From Holophagaceae bacterium (lineage in GTDB: Bacteria; Acidobacteriota; Holophagae; Holophagales; Holophagaceae): a stretch of 8,794 nucleotides of DNA. Shown here in pieces: positions 1-6,113 of this stretch. The stretch spans positions 13,045 to 21,838 of the forward strand of contig PMJK01000111.1 of NCBI GenBank assembly GCA_003158505.1, given 5' to 3'. Each line of letters begins with the position of its first letter. The stretch's first letter is position 1. Under the pieces are notes generated by a model. The model made no database searches and had not been told where the DNA came from. It worked only from the letters and a program-made list of their open reading frames with translations. The position numbers and the translations under genes were made by a program.

Positions 1-672
1 GTGGCCTTCAACTCGATCTTCCAGGTGCTGTTCTTCAGCGTCTACGCCTGGGTCTTCATCACCGTGCTGCCGCCCAAGCTGGGCCTCCAGGGCGTCCGCG
101 TAGACATCACCATCCAGCAGATCGCCACCAGCGTCTTCATCTACCTGGGGATTCCCTTCCTGGCCGGCTACCTGACCCGGAAGATCCTGGGCGGGCTCAA
201 GGGCCTCGACTGGTACCACGGGGTCTTCGTGCCGAAGATCAGTCCCGTGACACTGGTCGCCCTGCTCTTCACCATCGTCGCCATGTTCAGCCTCCAGGGC
301 CGGCAGATCCTCGCAAAACCTACGGACGTGCTGCGGGTGGCCCTGCCCCTGCTGATCTACTTCCTCGTGATGTTCCTGATGAGCTTCTGGCTTTCGAAGA
401 AGGTCGGCGCGACCTATGCCCAGAGCGCTACGCTGAGCTTCACCGCCGCCAGCAATAACTTCGAGCTGGCCATCGCCGTGGCGGTCGCCACCTTCGGTCT
501 GGGTAGTGGCGCCGCCTTCGCCGCGGTCATCGGTCCCCTGGTGGAAGTGCCTGTCCTCATCGGGCTGGTGAATGTGTCGCTCTGGTTGAAGCGGCGCTGG
601 TTCCCGGCAGAACCTGGTGACCTATCGGGTGCCACCTGCTGCCCAGTGGTCGATCCCAGCCACCACTCTTAG
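1..672 (+). CDS. acr3: ACR3-family arsenite efflux permease, C-terminal part (5' end outside window)
   Basis: Inner-membrane permease that exports arsenite; ACR3 (Arsenical-Resistance-3, BASS superfamily) is not related to ArsB. Only the last 223 residues are present. The first codon in the window (GTG) is most likely an internal valine, because known ACR3 proteins carry several more helices before this point, including the helix with the conserved cysteine. Visible ACR3 hallmarks are the NSIFQVLFFSVYAW stretch (4-17), IPFLAGYLTRKIL (51-63), PKISPVTLVALLFT (78-91) and the highly conserved SNNFELAIAVAVATFG with E155, followed by GPLVEVPVLIGLVNV (178-192). About six hydrophobic segments are seen. 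After the last helix there is a tail with a vicinal Cys pair (fragment residues 213-214) and a His pair (221-222). It is the first visible gene of an arsenic operon with the acetyltransferase and ArsC. The stop codon TAG is at 670-672. Family assignment is confident. Confidence 0.93.
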   Translation: MAFNSIFQVLFFSVYAWVFITVLPPKLGLQGVRVDITIQQIATSVFIYLGIPFLAGYLTRKILGGLKGLDWYHGVFVPKISPVTLVALLFTIVAMFSLQGRQILAKPTDVLRVALPLLIYFLVMFLMSFWLSKKVGATYAQSATLSFTAASNNFELAIAVAVATFGLGSGAAFAAVIGPLVEVPVLIGLVNVSLWLKRRWFPAEPGDLSGATCCPVVDPSHHS

Positions 673-681
673 AGGAATCCC

Positions 682-1164
682 ATGATCCGGCCCGTGACCC
701 CCGCTGATGCCCAGGCCCTGGTTGATATCTACAATCCCTATGTCCGGGGCACCACCATCACCTTCGAGGAGGAACCAGTCACGGCGGAGGAGATGGCCGG
801 ACGGATCGTGAAGGTGACCGAGGCCTACCCGTGGCTGGTGTGGGACGAGGGAGGCCAGATCCTCGGCTACGCCTACAGCTCGGTCTGGCGCGCCCGGGCC
901 GCCTACCGGTACTCGACGGAGACGGCGATCTACCTCTCGATGGAACATGGCGGGCAGGGTGTCGGAACCAGGCTCTATCAAGCTCTGCTCGACGACCTGC
1001 GGCGGCGGGGATTCCATCTGGCCCTGGGCGGCCTGGCCCTGCCCAACGATCCGAGTGTCCGTCTGCATGAACGGCTTGGATTCCGGAAGGCAGGCCACAT
1101 GCGCGAGGCCGGGTGGAAGTTCGGCCGTTGGATCGATGTGGGCTTCTGGGAACTGTTGCTCTGA
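682..1164 (+). CDS. arsN1: ArsN-type GNAT N-acetyltransferase (phosphinothricin acetyltransferase family)
   Basis: 160-residue GNAT enzyme that would transfer an acetyl group from acetyl-CoA to the amino group of a glutamate analogue. In ars operons this subfamily (ArsN1) acetylates arsinothricin; close relatives (PAT/Bar) acetylate phosphinothricin. The acetyl-CoA loop is visible as GGQGVGTRLY (90-99). Family landmarks are DIYNPYV (15-21), TITFEEEPVT (25-34), YPWLV (49-53), the LALPNDPSVRLHERLGF stretch (118-134) and the C-terminal KFGRWIDVGFW (146-156). The length is normal for the family. ATG at 682 is preceded by AGAGGA, which overlaps the stop of the permease gene. The gap to the permease is 9 bases and to arsC 13 bases, so co-transcription is likely. 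The context favours an organoarsenical substrate over phosphinothricin, but the substrate is inferred from neighbours, not from the protein alone. Confidence 0.88.
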   Translation: MIRPVTPADAQALVDIYNPYVRGTTITFEEEPVTAEEMAGRIVKVTEAYPWLVWDEGGQILGYAYSSVWRARAAYRYSTETAIYLSMEHGGQGVGTRLYQALLDDLRRRGFHLALGGLALPNDPSVRLHERLGFRKAGHMREAGWKFGRWIDVGFWELLL

Positions 1165-1177
1165 AGGGAGAACTGCC

Positions 1178-1678
1178 GTGCCATCCATCCTCTTCCTCTG
1201 TGTGGCCAATAGCGCCCGTTCGCAACTGGGCGAGGGGCTCGCGCGAAAGCTGTTCCCCGGCCTCCGCATCCAGAGCGCAGGCAGCTGCCCCAGCGGCGTG
1301 AATCCCTACGCCATCGAGGCCCTGGCGGAAGTGGGCATCGACGCGTCGGCCCACCTCTCGAAATCCGTGGCGGAGATTGATCCGTCCTCCGTTGACCTGG
1401 TCATCACCCTCTGCGCCGAGGAGGTCTGTCCTGCCTTCCTGGGCCGGGCGGAACGCCTGCATTGGCCGATTCCCGATCCGGCCAGCGATGACCCGGCGCT
1501 CACTCCTGGGGAACTGCGGGCCCGCTTCCGGTCCGCCCGGGACGAGATCCAACAGCGGCTCATCAACCTGGGTATCGAGCGGGGTCTGATATCCACGCCC
1601 GGGCTCGTGGTCGATGGCATCGTGAAGAGCCAGGGTCACGTGCCCTCCGTGAGCGCCATCCAGGACTTCCTGCGGTAG
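1178..1678 (+). CDS. arsC: Arsenate reductase ArsC, LMW protein-tyrosine-phosphatase fold, with thioredoxin-like C-terminal tail
   Basis: Cytoplasmic enzyme reducing arsenate to arsenite for export by the upstream ACR3. The 166-residue chain opens with a beta strand and the P-loop CVANSARS (C8, R14; pattern CX5R). The acid/base Asp is in IPDPAS (D100). Two further cysteines in LCAEEVCP (C79, C84) match the second and third redox cysteines of thioredoxin-coupled ArsC, so that mechanism is favoured over simple phosphatase activity. The usual domain ends near residue 131 with the RFRSARDEIQQRL helix. Residues 132-166 are extra: the pattern GLISTPGLVVDGIVK (136-150), then GHVPSVSAIQDFL, resembles the last strands and helix of small thioredoxin-like proteins (Thioredoxin_3), without their CxxC half. 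The GTG start at 1178 is chosen because AAGGGAG lies just upstream (1164-1170), the P-loop begins at its usual distance, and the upstream open frame lies inside the acetyltransferase gene. Confidence 0.88.
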   Translation: MPSILFLCVANSARSQLGEGLARKLFPGLRIQSAGSCPSGVNPYAIEALAEVGIDASAHLSKSVAEIDPSSVDLVITLCAEEVCPAFLGRAERLHWPIPDPASDDPALTPGELRARFRSARDEIQQRLINLGIERGLISTPGLVVDGIVKSQGHVPSVSAIQDFLR

Positions 1679-1705
1679 GATGGCCCCTTATCGCTGGAGC
1701 GTTCC

Positions 1706-2752
1706 ATGGGCATCGGCATCCTGGGTCATGGCCGTTTCGGGAGGGCGCTGGGTGCGCTGCTCCTGGAAGCCGGGCATAGCTACCGGTCCTGGGATCCGGT
1801 CGCGGAGATTCCCCCGGAACACCGGGCCGCCAGTCTTCGCGACCTGGTCGACGCCAGCGAGGTTCTGGTGCTGGCCATGCCCGTGCCCGCACTCTCCAGC
1901 GTCCTGCTGAACCTCCGGCCCCATCTGGGTCCCGATCACCTGGTTTTCGATGTCTGCAGCGTGAAGGTAGGCCCCTGCGCCCTCCTGGAAGAACATCTCG
2001 GCGCGGCCATTCCCCATGCGGGGACTCATCCGCTCTTCGGGCCGGTGAGCCTGGCCCGGGCGGAGCGGCCCCTGCGAGTGGTGCTCTGCGCCTCGCCCCG
2101 ACACCCAGCCGCGGCGAAGCGGATCGAGGAGCTGTTCCATAGCCTGGGCTGCGAAGTGCTGCGCCAGAGCCCCGAGGACCATGACCGCGTCATGGCCACC
2201 ACGCACGCCCTCACTTTCTTCATCGCCAAGGGGCTCCTGGCGGTCGGGGCCGGGGCCGAGCTGCCCTTCACGCCCCCCTCCTTCCACGCCATCGCCCACA
2301 CCCTTGAATCCGTCCGAGAGGATGCGGGGCATCTTTTCGCCGCCCTGCAGAACGAGAATCCCTTCGCCGCCGGAGCCCGGGAGGGCCTGTTGGAGGCCCT
2401 GTCTGCCATTCACCAAAGTCTCGCGGAGGCCGCCGAGACCGGTGGGGGCGAGCAGCTGTCCATCCCCGATCTGGGCGCGCGTTCGCCTGCTTTGCAGGAG
2501 GCACGAGACCATATCGATGTCCTGGACCAGGAGCTGGTGGGCCTCCTGGCCCGCCGGACCGAACTCGTACTCCGCGCCGGCCGGGCCAAGGCTGAGCTCC
2601 ACCTTCCCGTTCACGACCCCGAGCGCGAAGCTTCACAGCTTCAGGCGCGCCGCTCCTGGGCTGGGGAAGCGGGTCTCGATGCCCAGGGCGTGGAGGACGT
2701 CTTCAGGGCTGTGCTGAGGTCCTCCCGTTCCGCTCAGGGAAGTGCGAGCTGA
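1706..2752 (+). CDS. tyrA: Bifunctional prephenate dehydrogenase / chorismate mutase (PDH N-terminal, AroQ mutase C-terminal)
   Basis: Tyrosine biosynthesis enzyme: the mutase domain would convert chorismate to prephenate and the dehydrogenase domain would oxidise it to 4-hydroxyphenylpyruvate. Residues 1-245 form the TyrA dehydrogenase: Rossmann loop GHGRFG (7-12), DVCSVK (82-87), catalytic-type His in THPLFGP (H108) and THALTFF (166-172). Residues 263-348 align without a gap to E. coli AroQ mutase at a constant offset of 256. All the active-site residues I can place are kept: R267 (R11), R284 (R28), K295 (K39), D304 (D48), R307 (R51), E308 (E52) and Q344 (Q88). E. coli TyrA has the opposite domain order (mutase first). 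The ATG at 1706 has GGAG 6 bases upstream. It starts 27 bases after arsC, so read-through from the ars operon is possible though the pathways are unrelated. Its last 19 bases overlap the minus-strand sigma gene. Use of arogenate instead of prephenate cannot be excluded. Confidence 0.9.
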   Translation: MGIGILGHGRFGRALGALLLEAGHSYRSWDPVAEIPPEHRAASLRDLVDASEVLVLAMPVPALSSVLLNLRPHLGPDHLVFDVCSVKVGPCALLEEHLGAAIPHAGTHPLFGPVSLARAERPLRVVLCASPRHPAAAKRIEELFHSLGCEVLRQSPEDHDRVMATTHALTFFIAKGLLAVGAGAELPFTPPSFHAIAHTLESVREDAGHLFAALQNENPFAAGAREGLLEALSAIHQSLAEAAETGGGEQLSIPDLGARSPALQEARDHIDVLDQELVGLLARRTELVLRAGRAKAELHLPVHDPEREASQLQARRSWAGEAGLDAQGVEDVFRAVLRSSRSAQGSAS

Positions 2753-3792
2753 TCCTGGTGCGAGGATGGCTGCCACGTCGCCACCCCCGGTGCTGAAGGT
2801 CCGCCGGCCAGGTGGATTTCGCAGGTGATGCGGAGCTCCAGGGGCCAGGCCTCGACGAGTCCAGGACTTTCGAGAATCTGGAGGGCCTTGCCTTCGCGAT
2901 CGGGCCCGTGCAGGTCCAGGTGCCGCCATCCCTGGGCGTTCTGGACCCAGAGCACGTAGTGGGCTCCGGAGGGTGGGTCCGGGAAATGCGTCAAGGTCAG
3001 CACCGCGAGGTCCGAGCCGAGGGCGCTCCGGAAGGTGGCATGCATGCCGGTCTCCGGAGGGGAAACGGCGCCATCGGGAACCAGACGCAGGGCCTTCGTC
3101 TGGCTGTCCGACAGCAGGTGCAGGGCCCGTCCTGTCTGGTAATCCCCGGCGGCATGTCGGTGGTAGAGCCAGGTGCCCGAGCCGATGAGGGCCAGGGCCA
3201 GGACGGCCACCAGCCCTCCCAGATGCCGCTCCAGGAGCCTCAGCCCGGTACGGATCCGAGTCTTGGCCGTGCCCAGGGGCACCTGGAGCACCTTGGCCAC
3301 CTCCTCATGGGTGAGGTCCGCGAAGAAGGCCAGCCTCAGGGCCGCGCGCTGGGGTTCCGGCAGGGCGGCGAGAGCTCCGGAGACCGCCTCTCGTTGGTAC
3401 TCCAGCCACAGAGTCTCATCCGGGTGGGGTTCCTCGGCGGACAGGGTCGCCGGGTCGAGGAACTGTTCCCCGGACGTCTGGGGACGCCGGGACCGGGATC
3501 GCAGCTCGTCGAGCATCCTGTGGCGACCGATGCTGAGCAGCCAGGTTCGGAAGGATCCCCGGGCGGGATCAAAATCGGCAGCCCTCCGCCACACGGCGAG
3601 GAAGGTGTCCTGCACGATCTCTTCGGCGGCGGCGCGGTCGAGGCTGCGGCAGGCCAGGTGGAAGACCAGGGGTGCATAGCGCCGATGCAGCTGCTGCAGG
3701 GCCTCCTCCTCCCCCTTCCTGACCCGCCGCATGAGCTCGACATCTTCTTCCCCGATGGGGCCGCAAGCGCCGGAAGGAGATGGTGTGGCCAT
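2734..3792 (-). CDS. Membrane-tethered ECF sigma factor fused to RskA-like anti-sigma extracytoplasmic domain
   Basis: One chain combining a sigma-70-family ECF factor with the outer part of an anti-sigma-K (RskA) protein. With the ATG at 3792 it has 352 residues. Region 2 spans about 15-103 (EEIVQDTFLAVWRRA, then FDPARGSFRTWLLSIGRHR). Region 4 spans about 135-190 (LPEPQRAALRLAFF, then the helix-turn-helix LTHEEVAKVLQVPLGTAKTRI). Within a few residues comes a short membrane helix (LVAVLALALIGSGTWLY, 194-210), then a domain with RskA marks: DLAVLTLTHFPDPP, YVLWVQNAQGW (279-289), ELRITCE and GGPSAPGVATW (330-340). The cytoplasmic anti-sigma domain that normally precedes the helix is absent. It is the last gene of the unit with the Rieske and phosphoesterase genes. 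A TTG at 3858, overlapping the Rieske stop as TTGA, would add 22 residues. I prefer 3792 (ATG with GGAA about 6 bases upstream, and the usual short lead before region 2). Domain calls are confident; promoters controlled are unknown. Confidence 0.87.
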   Translation of the reverse strand: MATPSPSGACGPIGEEDVELMRRVRKGEEEALQQLHRRYAPLVFHLACRSLDRAAAEEIVQDTFLAVWRRAADFDPARGSFRTWLLSIGRHRMLDELRSRSRRPQTSGEQFLDPATLSAEEPHPDETLWLEYQREAVSGALAALPEPQRAALRLAFFADLTHEEVAKVLQVPLGTAKTRIRTGLRLLERHLGGLVAVLALALIGSGTWLYHRHAAGDYQTGRALHLLSDSQTKALRLVPDGAVSPPETGMHATFRSALGSDLAVLTLTHFPDPPSGAHYVLWVQNAQGWRHLDLHGPDREGKALQILESPGLVEAWPLELRITCEIHLAGGPSAPGVATWQPSSHQDQLALP

Positions 3793-3854
3793 GGTGGTTC
3801 CATCCTGGTCCCCTGGACGCACCGCCGCCAGTCCATCGGATGCCGAGGGTTCGT

Positions 3855-4334
3855 TCAAATCCGCGTCTCGGGAGGCACCGTGGTGGCAGTGTCCACTTGC
3901 AGGAGACCCCCCGGCTCCAGGGCCTTCACTTCCAGGTGGCGCAGGGGGAGTTTGGCCGGCCCCTCGGTGACTTCCCCCTGGAGGTTGTAGGCGCTGTCGT
4001 GGCAGGGGCAGCCGAAGCCCGTCGGGGCTTCAGAAAGGACGAGGCAGCCGCGGTGGGTGCAGATGGCGGTCAGGGCGAAGATGCCCCGGTCATCCGCCGC
4101 GAGGTAGAAGGCCCCCAGCTTCCGGTAGTCCACCACCTTGCCTGGCGTCATCTCGGCTCGGGTCAACTCGGTGAGTTTCACGGGTTGTGGGTCGGGCGCC
4201 TTCTCGGCCAGGGGCGGGGTTTGAGCCTGCCCAGGCAAGGCCGCGGCCGCGATCACGGCGCAGAAGGAGGCGCAGAAGGCGCGCCGGGATTGCACGGCCG
4301 CCTCAATGGCAGCAAGGGAGTGTTCCGGCATCAT
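3855..4334 (-). CDS. Exported Rieske [2Fe-2S] protein with Tat-type signal
   Basis: 159-residue electron-transfer protein. The N-terminus has SRRAF (16-20) followed by a hydrophobic stretch to about residue 35, a Tat-like signal, which fits export of a folded iron-sulphur protein; whether it is cleaved or remains an anchor is not clear. The cluster motifs are complete: CTHRGC (C92, H94, C97) and CPCHDSAY (C109, C111, H112). C92, H94, C109 and H112 would bind the cluster and C97-C111 would form the structural disulphide. S114 and Y116 match the Ser and Tyr that raise the potential in bc1-type Rieske proteins. The usual Gly after the second His is Asp here. No oxygenase domain and no cytochrome b gene is near, so it is not an obvious bc1 subunit. 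The start ATG overlaps the stop of the phosphoesterase gene as ATGA (4331-4334), so translation is probably coupled. The electron partner is unknown. Confidence 0.9.
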   Translation of the reverse strand: MMPEHSLAAIEAAVQSRRAFCASFCAVIAAAALPGQAQTPPLAEKAPDPQPVKLTELTRAEMTPGKVVDYRKLGAFYLAADDRGIFALTAICTHRGCLVLSEAPTGFGCPCHDSAYNLQGEVTEGPAKLPLRHLEVKALEPGGLLQVDTATTVPPETRI

Positions 4335-5281
4335 GCGGGCGTCCCCGCTCCCTTCAGTGACTCCGCCAAGGCCATCTCGCCAAGGGCCAGGAAGCCCTGA
4401 CCCTCTCCGGCCCTCAGCTGGGCGGATTGGGTGTGGATCTGGCGGAAGCCGAGGCCCCGATAGGGATGGGCCGGATCCCAGGGGATCGGAGCCCGTTTGG
4501 GCACCGACCCCGGGGCCGGCAGCGGGAAGATCAACGAGGTGGCCGAGTGGTGCGCGATGGGGCCCGTGAGGTGGTGGTGCTCCTGGTGGATGTGGCCGTA
4601 GAACACGGTCACGAAGCGATGGCCCAGCAGGAGGTCAATGGCCTTCTGTCCGTCCGAGGTGGTCCAGTCCCAGTCGGGGTAAAGCTCGAAGAGCGGCCGG
4701 TGCGCGAAGACCACCAGAGGTTCGTTCTTGGGCACCTGGCCTAGCTCAGAGGCCAGCCACTTCAACTGGTCATCCCCGAGGATGGAACCCTGCTGGGAGA
4801 CATTGTCCAGGGCGAGGAAGTGGACTCCTTTGTGGGCGAAGGCATAGCGCGAGGTGCCGAAGAATTCCCGATAGGCCGTGCCGAAATCATCCCCCGCATC
4901 GTGCTCGCCGGGCAGGAAGCGGACCTGCTTGACCCGCAGTCGGCCAGCCTCGGCCTTGAACTCCTCCATCCTCTTCCGGCGGAGGGTGGGGTCAGTCGTG
5001 ATGTGGGTGAGGTCCCCCGTGAAGACGACAAAATCCGGCTGCGGATCGAGGGCATTCACGGCGTCGATGGCCTTGCCCAGGGTGCCCGCCGCATCCGGGT
5101 TGGCCTTGGGCCCCTCGAAACCCCAGTGGGTATCCGTCAATTGCACGAAGTAGAAATCTGAAGCCTTCGCCCCTGCCTTGGAACCGAGAGCCTCGGAGAA
5201 CCCTGGAAGCCCCGTGGCGAACACGGCGCCACCGAGGCCCATGACCCTCAAGAACGTCAGCCGATCCATCTGTGAGCCCAT
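4331..5281 (-). CDS. Exported calcineurin-like metallophosphoesterase
   Basis: 316-residue dinuclear-metal phosphoesterase, first gene of the three-gene unit with the Rieske protein and the tethered sigma factor. An N-terminal hydrophobic segment (about 10-25), preceded by DRLTFLR, suggests export; it resembles a Tat signal but has a single Arg, so Sec or an atypical Tat route is possible. Metal-site motifs appear in order: DTH (D50, H52), FTGD (D90), PGEHD (E126, H127), FAHRPLF (H194) and YGHIHQEHHH (H230, H232). The third motif normally reads GNHD/E; here Asn is replaced by Glu. A conserved-looking PLPAPGS followed by PYRGLGFR lies near the C-terminus. The ATG at 5281 has a strong GGAGGAGG five bases upstream; an in-frame ATG at 5269 is the alternative. 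The substrate cannot be told from sequence. The gene probably carries the promoter of the unit in the 253 bases upstream. Confidence 0.88.
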   Translation of the reverse strand: MGSQMDRLTFLRVMGLGGAVFATGLPGFSEALGSKAGAKASDFYFVQLTDTHWGFEGPKANPDAAGTLGKAIDAVNALDPQPDFVVFTGDLTHITTDPTLRRKRMEEFKAEAGRLRVKQVRFLPGEHDAGDDFGTAYREFFGTSRYAFAHKGVHFLALDNVSQQGSILGDDQLKWLASELGQVPKNEPLVVFAHRPLFELYPDWDWTTSDGQKAIDLLLGHRFVTVFYGHIHQEHHHLTGPIAHHSATSLIFPLPAPGSVPKRAPIPWDPAHPYRGLGFRQIHTQSAQLRAGEGQGFLALGEMALAESLKGAGTPA

Positions 5282-5534
5282 GCATGCCTCCTCCCGGGTG
5301 GGGTCCGGATCCAGGTGATGTCCACCCTAGGGGGGGACACAGATGGATACGCCGGGTTTCGGATTCCGGATGTGGGAACAGGCGAATCGGTAACTACAGG
5401 CGGGCCCCCGCCCGGGGGCCCAACCTTGAGCACGAATTGAGAGGCGAAAGTCCGCCCGCGCGTGGCACAGCCTCTTCGCCGGGGCCCGACTTCGCAGGTG
5501 ACCTTAAGTCTCCCGCTCCGCCACCGGCGGTCGG
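5282..5534. other. Intergenic region between sod and the phosphoesterase gene; probable promoter of the phosphoesterase unit
   Basis: No convincing gene is seen in these 253 bases. Both flanking genes read leftward, so the stretch should hold the end of the sod transcript and the start of the phosphoesterase-Rieske-sigma transcript. It contains a perfect GC hairpin (5402-5421), a run of seven G at 5330-5336, and a Shine-Dalgarno sequence next to 5281. On the minus strand a GAAAC (5360-5356) is followed after 17 bases by GTC (5338-5336), a spacing seen in ECF-type promoters. That match is short and may be chance. Confidence 0.4.
5402..5421. repeat. Perfect 9-bp GC inverted repeat (hairpin)
   Basis: Two perfect nine-base arms (5402-5410 and 5413-5421) separated by two C. 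The arms are entirely G and C, so the stem would be very stable. It lies about 115 bases past the sod stop on the sod-coding strand. No T-run follows on that strand, so a standard intrinsic terminator is not supported; a processing or RNA-stability element is possible. Confidence 0.55.
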
Positions 5535-6113
5535 TTACTTCCCGAAGCGCTTGCTGACTTCGCTCCATTTGATGTTCTCGACAAACGCATCGAGGTACTT
5601 GGCGCGGGCGATGCCGTAATCGACCATGAACGCGTGCTCCCAACTGTCCAGCACCAGGAGCAGATCCTGTTCGATGGGCAGGCCCAGGTGATGCTCGGCG
5701 ACGAAGTAGGTGTGCAGTTTGCCGTCTCTGCGATTGCGGGTGAGCAGGGCCCAACCGGGGCCGCCCATGGCAGTGGCCTTCAGGTCGGCGATGACCTTGG
5801 TCTGGCCGCCGACGGCCGCCAGGGCAGCCTTCAGGCCGCCGCTGATGTCGTTGTCGGCGCCGAGGTTCTCGAAGTAGAGCTCGTGCAGGAAGGAGCCGTT
5901 GAAGGCCACGGCCTCGCGGCGTTTCAGCTCGCTGTATTCGTTGAAGGAGTAGTTGGGCTTGGTGTTGTCAGCGGTGGCGAGCTTCTCCTCGATCTCGTTC
6001 AGCTTGGTGACATAGCCCTTGTAGAGGGTGAAGTGCTGGTCCAGCTGGGCGTCGCTGAGTCCCTTCACGGCGCCGCCCTTCAGGTGGTCATAGGATTTGG
6101 CAGTGTAGGCCAT
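5535..6113 (-). CDS. Fe/Mn-family superoxide dismutase
   Basis: 192-residue cytoplasmic enzyme (no signal peptide) that dismutates superoxide to oxygen and hydrogen peroxide. The four metal ligands can be placed: H27 (QHFTLYKGYV), H77 (FNGSFLHELYFENL), D156 and H160 (LDSWEHAF). The second-ligand region differs from the classic NHSFFW and belongs to the LHELYFENL subgroup. At the position that holds the metal-tuning Gln in MnSOD (after Asn in NQD) there is His141 (AEHHLGLP), 15 residues before D156. Mycobacterial and archaeal iron or cambialistic enzymes also have His there, so iron or either metal is more likely than strict manganese; this is inference. ATG at 6113 has AAGGAG seven bases upstream. 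It follows dps by 110 bases in the same direction and may have its own promoter in that gap. Confidence 0.93.
   Translation of the reverse strand: MAYTAKSYDHLKGGAVKGLSDAQLDQHFTLYKGYVTKLNEIEEKLATADNTKPNYSFNEYSELKRREAVAFNGSFLHELYFENLGADNDISGGLKAALAAVGGQTKVIADLKATAMGGPGWALLTRNRRDGKLHTYFVAEHHLGLPIEQDLLLVLDSWEHAFMVDYGIARAKYLDAFVENIKWSEVSKRFGK

Noticed and set aside
779..1639. Long minus-strand open frame opposite the acetyltransferase and arsC genes
   Set aside because: Composition is Arg/Gly/Pro-rich shadow coding of GC-rich DNA; the plus-strand proteins have clear motifs and Shine-Dalgarno sites.
2734..3858. The sigma/RskA fusion as a simple frameshift artefact
   Set aside because: A merged gene pair would still contain the anti-sigma cytoplasmic domain between region 4 and the helix; it is absent, so an error cannot produce this layout by itself.
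2812..3990. 392-codon plus-strand open frame opposite the sigma and Rieske genes
   Set aside because: No domain pattern; the minus strand carries sigma and Rieske signatures across the same bases.
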